A DNA stretch of 64,000 nucleotides from Streptomyces sp. NA02950 (GTDB taxonomy: Bacteria; Actinomycetota; Actinomycetes; Streptomycetales; Streptomycetaceae): positions 620,001-684,000 of the forward strand of contig NZ_CP054916.1 in the NCBI RefSeq assembly GCF_013364155.1. The letters run 5' to 3'. A program made the translations under genes and the position numbers. The first letter of the stretch is position 1; each line of letters begins with the position of its first letter. The notes under the pieces are model-generated. The model was not told where the DNA came from. It did no database searches and was given only the letters and a program-made list of their open reading frames with translations. Positions 14,645 through 22,407 of the stretch are shown here, piece by piece.

Positions 14645-17494
14645 GTGCAGACCACGGAAACCGACACGGATAATGATCCGGTGCCCAGTCCTGTGATCTC
14701 GGCTCGGGAAGCCGAAGTACTCGCGCTGCTCGGGGAGTTCCTCAGCAACGCGGAGATCGCCGCGCGGTTGTTCATCTCGGTGCGCACGGTCGAGTCGCAT
14801 GTCTCCTCGCTCCTGCGCAAGCTTCAGATGCCGGATCGGCGGGCGCTGTCCCGGCACGCGGCGGAGGCAGCCCGGGCCGGTCAGTCGCGCCCGGCCCCCG
14901 CCCTCCCGGCGCCACTGACGGCGTTCATCGGCCGGGGGCGGGAGCGCGAACAGCTGGCCGGGGAGGTGTTGGCGCACCGGTTGGTGACCGTGGTCGGTCC
15001 GGGTGGGGTGGGCAAGACCCGCCTCGCGCTGGCGGTGGCCGCCGACGTGGCGGAGGGCTTCGCCGACGGAGTGTGGTTCGTGAACCTGGTCCCGATCACC
15101 GAGCCGAGCCGGGTGGGGGCGACGGTCGCGGCGGCCGTGGGTGTGGGCGAGCGACCCGGGCGCGGCATCGACGACGCGGTGCCGGCCGCGCTGGCGGACC
15201 GCCGGGCGCTGCTGGTGCTGGACAACTGCGAGCAGGTGCGTGACGGGGTGGCGCCGTTCCTGGAACGGCTGTTGGCGGCCTGTCCGCGGTTGCGCGTGCT
15301 CGTGACGAGCCGTGCCCGCCTGATGGTGCCGTTCGAGCGGGTCTTCCCGGTCCCGCCGCTGTCGCGGACCGGCGGCGAGGAGTCGGAGGCGGTGGCCCTC
15401 TTCATGGACCGGGCGGCGGCGGTCGGTCAGCCGCCGGGTCCGGCGGTGGGCACGGGGGTCGTGGCCATCTGCGAACGGCTCGGAGGCATGGCGCTGGCGA
15501 TCGAGCTGGCCGCGGCGCGGTGGTCCACGCTCGGACTGGACGGCCTCGCGGCCGGCCTCGGTGATCAGCTGAGGATCCTCACCGGCGGGCCCCGCGCCGA
15601 CGAACGGCACCGGTCGGTGCGGGCGGTGCTGGACTGGAGCCATGACCTGCTGGAGCCGCGGGACCAGGCTTTGTTGCGCCGGGTGTCGGTGTTCGTCGCT
15701 CCGTTCACCGCTGAGGCGGCCGCCGGGGTGGCAGGGTTCGCCCCGCTGGATCCGACCACGGTGGTCGATGGGCTCGGCAGGCTCGCCGAGCAGAGCCTGC
15801 TGGCCGTGACACCGTCCGCGGCCGGTACCCGGTACCAGGCGCTGGAGACCATCCGGCAGTACGGAACGGAGCGTCTGAGCGACGCGGATGAGCTGATCGA
15901 TGTCCGGTCCCGCCACCTGGACTGGTGCGTGTCCGGCGCCACCGCCCTCGAGGGGACTTCGGGCGCGGACTGGCGCGCCCGGTTCGACGCCGTGGCGGAC
16001 GACCTCCGGGCCGCCCTCACCTGGGCCGCCGACCAGCCGGAGCGCCGCGCGGACGCGCACGGACTCGCGGTGTCCCTCGCCGAACTGGCCTTCTCCCGCA
16101 ATCTGCTCGGCGAGTCCCAGCAGCGGTACGAGCAGGCGGCCGGGCTCGCCGCCGCCGCCGGTGGCGCGGCGCTGCGGCAGGCCGCCTCGGTGGCCGGGTG
16201 CCGCAGGCTCGGTGACGACATGTTCCGGCTGCACCGTGCCGCCGGGGAGGCAGCTCGCCGGGCCGGGGACGACATCCGTGCCGGCCGCGACCTGGCGGAA
16301 GCCGCCACCGCCGCGTACCGCTTCTCGACCTCGTTCACGCGGATTCCCACTGTGGACGAGGTGAAGGCCATGCTCGTGGAGGCGCGGGAGCTGGCCGGTG
16401 ACTCCCCGGACGCCGAGGCGGCGGTGGCGCTGGCCCAGGCGGCGGTGGTCGCGGACGCGTTCGGGGCGCTTCAGGGAGACGCGGAGAACACCGCGCACGA
16501 GACGGCCGAGCTCGCCCGGCAGGCCGTCGCACTCGCCCGGCGAACGGGAGACCCGGTGGCGATGTCCGCCGCCATCGACGCGCTCTCCGGCGCCCAGAGC
16601 TGGACTGGTGACGCGTTCGCCGTCGCGGCCGCCGCCCGGCGACGGATCGACATCCTGGCTTCCGTACCGCCCACTCCCGCCAGTACGCATGAGCTGATGG
16701 ACGCCCTCGCGATGGCCGCCGGAACCGCCCTCGGCGTGGGCGAACTGCCGGAAGCCCGACGGTGGGGAGGGCAGCTCGCCGACCACCCGTTGATGGCCGA
16801 GGCGGGCCACCACGCCACGTCCTGGATCCTGGTGGCGGACGCGTTCGCGGGCCGTGCCGAGGAGGTACTCACCCGCAGTGTGCGGTTCCTCGAGGCGTGG
16901 GGGCAGAGTGGCCGCCCGCGCTCGCTCTCCCTCGGCGCCGCCGCCGCGTCGGTGGCCATGGTCCAAGGGCTGCGCGGCGACCAGGACGCCCGGGCGGCCT
17001 GGCTCGCGATCGTCGACGAGGCGGACACGGCGGCGGAGCACCGCCATGGCTACGGTGCGGTGTTCGACGCCATCCTCCTGCTCCACCGCGGGGAGGTGAA
17101 CGCGGCGCTGGAGCGGGTCGCGCCGGAGCCGGAGCAGGTGTGGAAGTGGGTGTGCTGGGTCTGGCTGCACTGGTACGTGGCGCTTCGGGCGGAGGCGGCG
17201 GTGCTCGCGGGGCACCCGGACGCCCGGGGCCGGATCGACGCCGCCCGGACCGTGGTTCCCGGCAACCCGGTCGCCACCGCCCTGGTGGACCGTGCTGAGG
17301 CGCTGCTCGACGGCGACCTGCCGCGGCTGCTCGCCGCCGCGGCGGCGTTCGACGCGGCCGACTGCCCCTACCAGTCGGCACGCACACTGCTGCTCGCCGG
17401 GGGCGAGCACGCCACCGCGGGAACGGCCGCGCTCGCCGGCCTCGGCCTGGCCCCGGGGCCGTCCGGTAGCCGCCGACAGCCGTCTGTCCCATGA
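14645..17494 (+). CDS. Large regulator: N-terminal LuxR HTH fused to an NB-ARC-like ATPase and helical repeats
   Basis: 949 residues. Residues 16-75 are a LuxR-type HTH (SAREAEVLALLG, NAEIAARLFISVRTVESHVS). A P-loop ATPase follows with Walker A GPGGVGKT at 118-125, Walker B LLVLDN at 189-194 and an NB-ARC-like LVTSRARL box. The remainder, about 450-949, is Ala-rich helical repeat of TPR type. Typical LAL regulators have the HTH at the C-terminus; here it is N-terminal, as in a smaller Streptomyces group. It probably switches transcription in response to nucleotide state and a ligand. The GTG start at 14645 has no ribosome site, so the mRNA may be leaderless. No cluster of target genes adjoins it. 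Confidence 0.9.
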   Translation: MQTTETDTDNDPVPSPVISAREAEVLALLGEFLSNAEIAARLFISVRTVESHVSSLLRKLQMPDRRALSRHAAEAARAGQSRPAPALPAPLTAFIGRGREREQLAGEVLAHRLVTVVGPGGVGKTRLALAVAADVAEGFADGVWFVNLVPITEPSRVGATVAAAVGVGERPGRGIDDAVPAALADRRALLVLDNCEQVRDGVAPFLERLLAACPRLRVLVTSRARLMVPFERVFPVPPLSRTGGEESEAVALFMDRAAAVGQPPGPAVGTGVVAICERLGGMALAIELAAARWSTLGLDGLAAGLGDQLRILTGGPRADERHRSVRAVLDWSHDLLEPRDQALLRRVSVFVAPFTAEAAAGVAGFAPLDPTTVVDGLGRLAEQSLLAVTPSAAGTRYQALETIRQYGTERLSDADELIDVRSRHLDWCVSGATALEGTSGADWRARFDAVADDLRAALTWAADQPERRADAHGLAVSLAELAFSRNLLGESQQRYEQAAGLAAAAGGAALRQAASVAGCRRLGDDMFRLHRAAGEAARRAGDDIRAGRDLAEAATAAYRFSTSFTRIPTVDEVKAMLVEARELAGDSPDAEAAVALAQAAVVADAFGALQGDAENTAHETAELARQAVALARRTGDPVAMSAAIDALSGAQSWTGDAFAVAAAARRRIDILASVPPTPASTHELMDALAMAAGTALGVGELPEARRWGGQLADHPLMAEAGHHATSWILVADAFAGRAEEVLTRSVRFLEAWGQSGRPRSLSLGAAAASVAMVQGLRGDQDARAAWLAIVDEADTAAEHRHGYGAVFDAILLLHRGEVNAALERVAPEPEQVWKWVCWVWLHWYVALRAEAAVLAGHPDARGRIDAARTVVPGNPVATALVDRAEALLDGDLPRLLAAAAAFDAADCPYQSARTLLLAGGEHATAGTAALAGLGLAPGPSGSRRQPSVP

Positions 17495-17597
17495 GGTGCC
17501 GGTACGGCGAACGGCGCGGCCGGAGCGGGAGCGGTCGGGGCGGGCAGCGGGGGCCGACCTCGCCCCAACTGCCCGCGCTTCACCAGGCGTTGCGTCG

Positions 17598-18050
17598 TCA
17601 GCTCACCGCCTGCTTCACCAGTGTGGCGATCCGCGCCTCCACCTCGGCCGTCACCTCGGTCAGGGCGAAGGCGGTCGCCCACATCGAGCCCTCGTCCAGC
17701 TTTGCCGGGTCGTTGAACCCGAGGGTCGCGTAGCGCGCCTTGAACTTCGCCGCGCTCTGGAAGAAGCAGACGACCTTGCCGTCCAGTGCGTAGGCGGGCA
17801 TCCCGTACCAGAGCTTCGGGGCAAGGACCGGGGCATTGGCCTTGACGATGGCATGGACGCGCTCGGCCATGCTCCGGTCGGAGCCCTCCATCTCGGCGAT
17901 CTTCGCGAGCACGTCCCGTTCCGCCTCCGCCGCCTTGACCGCCGGCGAGCTGCGGCGCGCCGCCTTCTTCTGCTCCTGGGCGTGCTCCTTCATCGCGGCC
18001 CGCTCCTCCGGCGTGAACCCCTCGTATGTGCTGCTTTCGGTGCTGGTCAT
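17598..18050 (-). CDS. DUF1801-domain protein (YdhG/iron-chaperone-like)
   Basis: 150 residues. ATG at 18050 behind AGGAGAA. N-terminal third is charged and helical ([20 protein letters not shown]). The DUF1801 core follows, with [36 protein letters not shown] and [15 protein letters not shown]. Members are small alpha/beta proteins related to the frataxin-like YdhG group; biochemical role is not settled. Divergent from the TetR relic across the duplicated promoter. Confidence 0.85.
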   Translation of the reverse strand: MTSTESSTYEGFTPEERAAMKEHAQEQKKAARRSSPAVKAAEAERDVLAKIAEMEGSDRSMAERVHAIVKANAPVLAPKLWYGMPAYALDGKVVCFFQSAAKFKARYATLGFNDPAKLDEGSMWATAFALTEVTAEVEARIATLVKQAVS

Positions 18051-18147
18051 GGCTTCTCCTGTGGTGGGTGGGTCGCGATCGGCCCTGTCATGGCGGGCCC
18101 GATCGCCGTGGTCACACCATCCCCCGGGCGGGGTACGGGCCGCCTCC
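18051..18147. promoter_or_regulatory. Divergent promoter region, copy 2
   Basis: See copy 1 at 14542-14644. Here it separates the DUF1801 gene from the TetR relic. The first plus-strand codons are also shared: both genes begin GTG-(CAG or CTG)-ACC-ACG-GAA-ACC. Confidence 0.6.
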
Positions 18148-18816
18148 GTGCTGACCACGGAAACCACCACCGAGCACAGTGTGACGGCCGAGCAATCGGC
18201 GAAACGCACGACCAGGCCCTCGTTCACGGAGACGGGCCGCCGTGCCCAGATCGTCGCCGCGGCGATCGACATCATCGCCGAGGCCGGGTACCAACCGGGC
18301 CTCGTTCGGAAGATCGCGGAGCACGCCGGGCTGAGCAGCACGGGGATGATCTCCTACCACTTTCACGGGCGGGACGACCTGATGCGCGAGGTCGTCGCCG
18401 AGGTGATGCGGCTCGCGGAGGGCTACGTCCGCCCCCCGTATCGAGGCCCACGAGAGCTACGCGGCCCGCCTGCGTGCCTCCATCGAGGGCGACCTCGACC
18501 CGTTCGCCGAGTACCCGAACCACCTCGCGGCGGTCGTCGAGATCCTCGCCAACCTCGCGGCGACGACCCCGGCATGGTCGCGTTCCTCGGCATGACATGA
18601 CGGAGGAGAGGCTCGCCGTCCAGGTGAAGCAGATCCGCAAGGGGCAGCGTGCGGGCGGGTTCTGCGACTTCGACCCGTGGGTGATGAGTCGGGCGATCCG
18701 CGCCGCCATCGACGACATGGTGCGTCGGCGCCACCCACGATCCCGACCTGGATGTGCGGGCCGCCGGCCGGGAGCTGGCGGACCTGTCCGACAGCGCCAC
18801 CAGGAGGACATCATGA
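18148..18816 (+). pseudogene. TetR-family regulator with several frameshifts
   Basis: From GTG 18148 a normal TetR HTH reads [20 protein letters not shown], then [20 protein letters not shown]. After the C6 run near 18431 the coding frame changes to HESYAARLRASIEGDLDPFA and EYPNHLAAVVEILANL. It changes again at PGMVAFLGM, again at MTEERLAVQVKQIRKGQ, and once more for DPDLDVRAAGRELADLSD. All pieces are in the order of one ~215-residue TetR protein. At least three shifts make this a pseudogene unless the assembly is poor here. Confidence 0.8.
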
Positions 18817-18841
18817 CCGCGGCGGACACGGGACACACACC

Positions 18842-19260
18842 ATGGCAACGCGCGAAGCACCACAGACCGACACGGACGGGGCCCGCGCGGTAGCCGCGCG
18901 ACGCCGCACGGCGGCACTGCGCCGTCGGCTCGCCGCGCAGTTGCTCTTCGAGCTCGTCCTGCCACTCGGCTCCTGCTACGGATTGCGCGCGGGCGGCCTC
19001 GGCCAGTGGCTCTCGATGGTCGTCGGCGTGTGCTGCTCCCCCCGTGGTTCGTTTACGGCATCGTGCGGCAGCGCCGCGTGGAGGCCATGGCGGTGTTCAC
19101 ACTGAGCCTGGTGGTGGTCGGAACGCCGCTGTCGCCAATCTCCGGCAGCCCGCGGATGCTGATGATCCGGGACAGCAAACCGATGTTCCGTCACCATCTG
19201 CGGCTGGTCACGGCGGTGTGGGGCGCCCGGTCTTCCTCGCCGCGCCTTGGTGGTGCGTGA
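18842..19260 (+). pseudogene. VC0807/DUF3159-type membrane protein, decayed
   Basis: Starts at ATG 18842 and reads AAQLLFELVLPLGSCYGLRA, then GQWLSMVVG before a frame change near 19030. The next frame gives PWFVYGIVRQRRVEAMAVFT, LSLVVVGTPLSPISGSPRML, then jumps by internal deletion to FRHHLRLVTAVWGA. These are blocks of the multi-TM 'VC0807' family; the middle helices and the C-terminus are missing. Confidence 0.7.
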
Positions 19261-19276
19261 GGCGGTGCGGCTCAGT

Positions 19277-20164
19277 TCAGAGCGCGATCTCCGCCGGAAG
19301 GTCCGCCGCGCTGTACGTCGTGCTCGGAACGGCTGGTGTGGTGAGGCCGGCCAGGAGCTGGAGGGTGGTGGCGGCCTCGGGTCCCGGCGGTGCGCTGTAG
19401 ATCATCATGGTCATGTCGGGGTCGTCGGGGGCCCGCATGGCGACGTAGTCAAGTGCGAGTTCGCCGATCCGCGGGTGGTTGAACCGCTTGCGCCCGCAGG
19501 TCTTGCCTCGGACGGTGTGGTCGGCCCACAGTCGGCGGAAGTCGTCGCTGGCCAAGGAGAGTTCACCGACGAGGGTGGCCAGCTGCGGGTCGTCGGAGTG
19601 GCGGCCGGCGTCCAGGCGGAGGTTGGAGACGGTATCGCGGGCCTTGCTCTCCCAGTCGGGGTAGAGGTCCTTGGCGGCGTCGTCGAGGAAGACCAGGCGG
19701 GCCATGTTCCGCTCGGCCGCGGGCAGGGCGGGGAAGTCGGCGATCAAGGTCCGGGCCAGGTCGTTCCAGGCCAGGATGTCCAGGCGGCGTCCGATGATGT
19801 AGGCGGGGACGGAGCCGAGGGCCTGGAGCGCCTGGCGCATCTCGGGGCCGACCTGTTGCGGGCGGCTGGGGCGCTTGCGGGCACTGGTGGGTTTGGCGAG
19901 GTTGCGCAGGTGTGCGCGTTCATCGGCGTCAAGGCGGAGCGCACCGGCAACGGCGTCCAGGACCTCGGGGGACACGTTGCGGGCCCGGCCCTGTTCCAGG
20001 CGGGTGTAGTAGTCCACGCTCACCCCGGCCAGCAGCGCCAGCTCCTCGCGGCGCAGGCCCGGTACGCGCCGCTGTCCGCCGAAGGTGCCCGCCCCGACGT
20101 CTTCGGGGCGGAGGCGGGCGCGTCGGGTCTTGAGGAACTCGCTGAGCTGCTGGGCACGATCCAT
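19277..20164 (-). CDS. XRE-family regulator with MmyB-like ligand-binding domain
   Basis: 295 residues from ATG at 20164 (GGGAGC upstream). Residues ~5-80 are the HTH, with the hallmark VPGLRREELALLAGVSVDYY and TRLEQGR. The C-terminal MmyB domain includes LDILAWNDLARTLIADF, RLVFLDDAAKDLYPDW, HTVRGKTCGRKRFNHPRIGE and LALDYVAMRAPDDPD. These regulators usually repress a divergent flavoenzyme or monooxygenase gene and respond to a small or fatty-acid-like ligand. Here the divergent gene is the quinol monooxygenase at 20336, and a 21-bp palindrome lies between them. Confidence 0.93.
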   Translation of the reverse strand: MDRAQQLSEFLKTRRARLRPEDVGAGTFGGQRRVPGLRREELALLAGVSVDYYTRLEQGRARNVSPEVLDAVAGALRLDADERAHLRNLAKPTSARKRPSRPQQVGPEMRQALQALGSVPAYIIGRRLDILAWNDLARTLIADFPALPAAERNMARLVFLDDAAKDLYPDWESKARDTVSNLRLDAGRHSDDPQLATLVGELSLASDDFRRLWADHTVRGKTCGRKRFNHPRIGELALDYVAMRAPDDPDMTMMIYSAPPGPEAATTLQLLAGLTTPAVPSTTYSAADLPAEIAL

Positions 20165-20197
20165 GCTCCCAGTGTCGGTCAGGGCCGTGGGGTTCTG

Positions 20198-20218
20198 CCT
20201 GGTCCTGACAGAACCAGG
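20198..20218. promoter_or_regulatory. 21-bp palindrome, likely operator of the MmyB-type regulator
   Basis: Arms CCTGGTCCTG and CAGAACCAGG around a central A, with one mismatch in ten. It lies 34 bases upstream of the regulator start and 118 bases upstream of the monooxygenase start, in the only divergent promoter region of the pair. Confidence 0.6.
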
Positions 20219-20335
20219 CGGGGCTGACCCGGGTTGAACGGAGCTCTGGGTCGGCCTGGACCGGATGCGCAGCATGGACATCGTCCGCCGACGAACAACG
20301 GCACCAACCCACCTCACCGGACCAGGAGTCGCCCC

Positions 20336-20635
20336 ATGTCGAACACGCTCACGATCGTTGCCGGCTTCACCGCCAAGCCGGGCCAGGAGCAGCGTCTGCG
20401 CGACGAGCTGAACGCGATGATCGCGCCATCCCTGGCGGAGGAGGGGTGCATCTGCTACCAGCCGTTCACCGATCCCAACAACGCCGATCGCATGATCATC
20501 ATCGAGGAGTGGGCCAGCAGCGCGGCCCTGGACCACCACTTCTCGCTGCCGCACTTCAAGCATGTCGCCCAGGTCCTGGACGAGATCCTCGCCGAGCCGT
20601 TCACCCTGCGCCGCCTGACCGACATCCCCGCCTGA
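20336..20635 (+). CDS. Putative quinol monooxygenase (ABM domain)
   Basis: 99 residues. ATG at 20336 behind CAGGAG. Single antibiotic-biosynthesis-monooxygenase domain: TLTIVAGFTAKPGQEQRLRD, then EEGCICYQPFTDP, MIIIEEWASSAALDHHF and HFKHVAQVLDEIL. Such small dimeric proteins, like YgiN, oxidise quinols without a cofactor or act as sensors. Divergent from and probably controlled by the MmyB-type regulator through the palindrome at 20198. Confidence 0.92.
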   Translation: MSNTLTIVAGFTAKPGQEQRLRDELNAMIAPSLAEEGCICYQPFTDPNNADRMIIIEEWASSAALDHHFSLPHFKHVAQVLDEILAEPFTLRRLTDIPA

Positions 20636-20695
20636 GCCCCCCGGCCCGGCTCCAGTGGACCTCCCCGCTGGATCACTCAACTCGCTCGGCGACGG

Positions 20696-20960
20696 CTACT
20701 CCCCCACACGGGGACGTGTGCAGGGTTCAGCGAACGGAGAGCAGCGCCTCAGCCGCCACACCTCAGCCGCCTCGGCGAGCGGGAGGACACGGTCGACGGA
20801 GACGGTGAGCTTCCCTTGGCCGCCCAGTTCGGTCACCTCGGGATCGGCGATCGACACCACCCGTGCGGGCTCCACGGCCAGCCGCGCGGAGAGAGCCGTT
20901 GTTGCCGGACCGGAGGCCGAAGCGGTGGCGGGCTCTTCGTAGGGATGGTCCGGCCGGGTA
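20696..20960 (-). pseudogene. Quinone oxidoreductase / zinc-type alcohol dehydrogenase, C-terminal relic
   Basis: Reading right to left in one frame: LSARLAVEPARVVSIADPEV, then VDRVLPLAEAAEVWRL and a stop at 20696. This matches the end of NADPH:quinone reductases ('...v.iadp...lGg..v.v.rtfpLaeAaeA'). There is no start or ribosome site. The N-terminal part of a similar enzyme survives as another relic at 40867-41309. Confidence 0.5.
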
Positions 20961-20981
20961 GCTGACGGGCAAGATCGTCGG

Positions 20982-21401
20982 ATGCCTTATCTCGGACTGG
21001 TGACCGTGGTCGTACGTGACTACGACGAGGCCATCGCTTTCTACGTGGACGTTCTGGGGTTCAGCCTTCTCGAGGACACCCGTGTCGATGACTGGAAACG
21101 CTGGGTTGTCGTCGCTCCGCGCGGGGCTACGGAATCGGCGGTGCTCCTGGCCCGGGCCGCGACCGGTGAGCAGGAAGCGCGTATCGGCGATCAGACGGGC
21201 GGGCGTGTCGGCTGGTTCTTGAACACCGAGGCGTTCGAACGCGACTACGAGCGAATGCGGGCCGCTGGGGTCGTGTTCGAGGAGGCACCGCGGCAGGAGT
21301 CGTATGGCACGGTGGCCGTCTTCAGGGATCTGTACGGGAACCGTTGGGACTTGATCCAACTGGCCCGTCACCGTGACGTCAGAGAGGCTGCCTCGGAGTG
21401 A
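20982..21401 (+). CDS. VOC-superfamily (glyoxalase/bleomycin-resistance-like) protein
   Basis: 139 residues. Two paired beta-alpha-beta-beta-beta modules are seen: GLVTVVVRDYDEAIAFYVDV LGF and GRVGWFLNTEAFERDYERMR, ending in YGNRWDLIQL where Asp replaces the usual metal Glu. VOC proteins bind a metal and isomerise or sequester small molecules, including antibiotics. The stop overlaps the GTG of the next ORF, so the two are translationally coupled. No informative neighbour fixes its substrate. Confidence 0.88.
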   Translation: MPYLGLVTVVVRDYDEAIAFYVDVLGFSLLEDTRVDDWKRWVVVAPRGATESAVLLARAATGEQEARIGDQTGGRVGWFLNTEAFERDYERMRAAGVVFEEAPRQESYGTVAVFRDLYGNRWDLIQLARHRDVREAASE

Positions 21402-21736
21402 AGGCGGCCGGGCCGACCGTGGCCTGGCGGGAGCTTGACGAGGCGCTGGCTGCCCACCCTGCCCGCTTCCTCGGTTTTGGCTCCGTCCGGCTGGGCCGCC
21501 CGTCCGCCGAGACCGCGGCCGCGGTCGCCCACGACGTGATCGCCCGCGGATTGCACGGCATCGGCGAGCTCACCCCGCCCCCCGACCAGGCGGCCCTGGT
21601 GGAGCCGGTCCTCCAGGCCGCGTGCGACTACGCCGGGCTCCCGGTGGTCGTCCACGGATACGCGCCCACGACCGCGGCCGATGTGCGTACCCTGGCCGGA
21701 CTGGCGGCCCGCTACCCGTGTACACCGGTCTCGTAA
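21398..21736 (+). pseudogene. Amidohydrolase-like TIM-barrel protein, truncated
   Basis: 112 codons from GTG 21398, overlapping the VOC stop. Contains RFLGFGSVRLGRPSAETAAA, RGLHGIGELTPPPDQAALVE and LPVVVHGYAPTTAADVRTLA. This is the N-terminal half of a TatD/amidohydrolase-2-like barrel with its metal-ligand VHG strand. The expected second half (another ~130 residues) is absent: a stop occurs at PCTPVS just after the fourth strand, and a different gene begins 100 bases later. Likely truncated and inactive. Confidence 0.55.
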
Positions 21737-21836
21737 GGTGACGTCAGGCACCGAGGAGGAGTCCGGACCGTCAGAGCCGCCCGCCAGGAGCACCCGGCGC
21801 ACCGGACCGGACCGCCGAGCAACGGGGAGGCCGCGC

Positions 21837-22232
21837 ATGCCACGCACTGGCGACACCACATTCCGGGCCGTCACGGCCCTCCAGCGGCGGGTGGTCAACC
21901 CCATCTCCCGCCGGATGCCGTTCCAGACCCTTCTGGAGACGACCGGACGCGTCTCCGGACTGCCCCGGCGGACACCCCTGGGTGGGCGGCACGAGGGGCG
22001 GACGTTCTGGCTGGTCTCCGAGTTCGGCGAGAAGTCGCAGTACGTGCGCAACATCCAGGCCGACCCCCGGGTCCGGGTGCGGATCAAAGGCCGCTGGTAC
22101 ACCGGGACCGCGCACCCGCTGCCGCAGGACGACGCCCGCGCGCGGCTCCGCGCCTTGCCGCAGTTGAACAGCGCGGTGGTACACGCTGTCGGCAACGCCC
22201 TGCTGACCGTACGGGTGGATCTCGACACCTGA
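21837..22232 (+). CDS. Deazaflavin (F420)-dependent nitroreductase-family protein
   Basis: 131 residues. ATG at 21837 with GGGGAGG ahead. Split-barrel fold of the Ddn family: QTLLETTGRVSGLPRRTPLG, FWLVSEFGEKSQYVRNIQAD, RVRVRIKGRWYTGTAHPLPQ. The TGRxSGxxRxtPl signature and GxxsxyVrNixAdPrVrV are diagnostic. These proteins use F420H2 to reduce quinones or nitro compounds in actinobacteria. Single gene followed by a terminator-like hairpin. Confidence 0.9.
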   Translation: MPRTGDTTFRAVTALQRRVVNPISRRMPFQTLLETTGRVSGLPRRTPLGGRHEGRTFWLVSEFGEKSQYVRNIQADPRVRVRIKGRWYTGTAHPLPQDDARARLRALPQLNSAVVHAVGNALLTVRVDLDT

Positions 22233-22234
22233 TA

Positions 22235-22280
22235 CGGGGCCCCGCCTTCATGGCGCGTGACCGGTCCCCGCGGAGCCCCG
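22235..22280 (+). terminator. Hairpin after the nitroreductase gene
   Basis: CGGGGCCCCGC (22235-22245) pairs with GCGGAGCCCCG (22270-22280) at 10 of 11 positions; the sequence GAAAAAGC follows. The loop is long (24 bases). Confidence 0.4.
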
Positions 22281-22326
22281 GAAAAAGCGGCTGCGGCGGT
22301 CACGGGCCGTCGGTTACGGTGAGCCC

Positions 22327-22350
22327 ATGCCGACGCCCCGAGTTTCCTAG
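22327..22350 (+). promoter_or_regulatory. Possible seven-codon leader peptide ahead of the ABC-F gene
   Basis: ATG at 22327 opens MPTPRVS then TAG, 57 bases before the ABC-F start. Antibiotic-resistance ABC-F genes are often induced through ribosome stalling on such leaders. The ribosome site (GGTGA) is weak and no clear anti-terminator pair is seen, so this is tentative. Confidence 0.25.
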
Positions 22351-22407
22351 CTGAGGACCCGCTTCCAGGCCAGAAGTGTGTCCTTTTGCTTTTTCGGAGC
22401 GTTGTCC

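Noticed and set aside
14564..17410. A 948-codon minus-strand open frame opposite the LuxR-ATPase gene
   Set aside because: Gly/Arg/His/Pro-rich antisense shadow typical of high-GC genes; the plus strand has clear HTH, Walker A and Walker B motifs.
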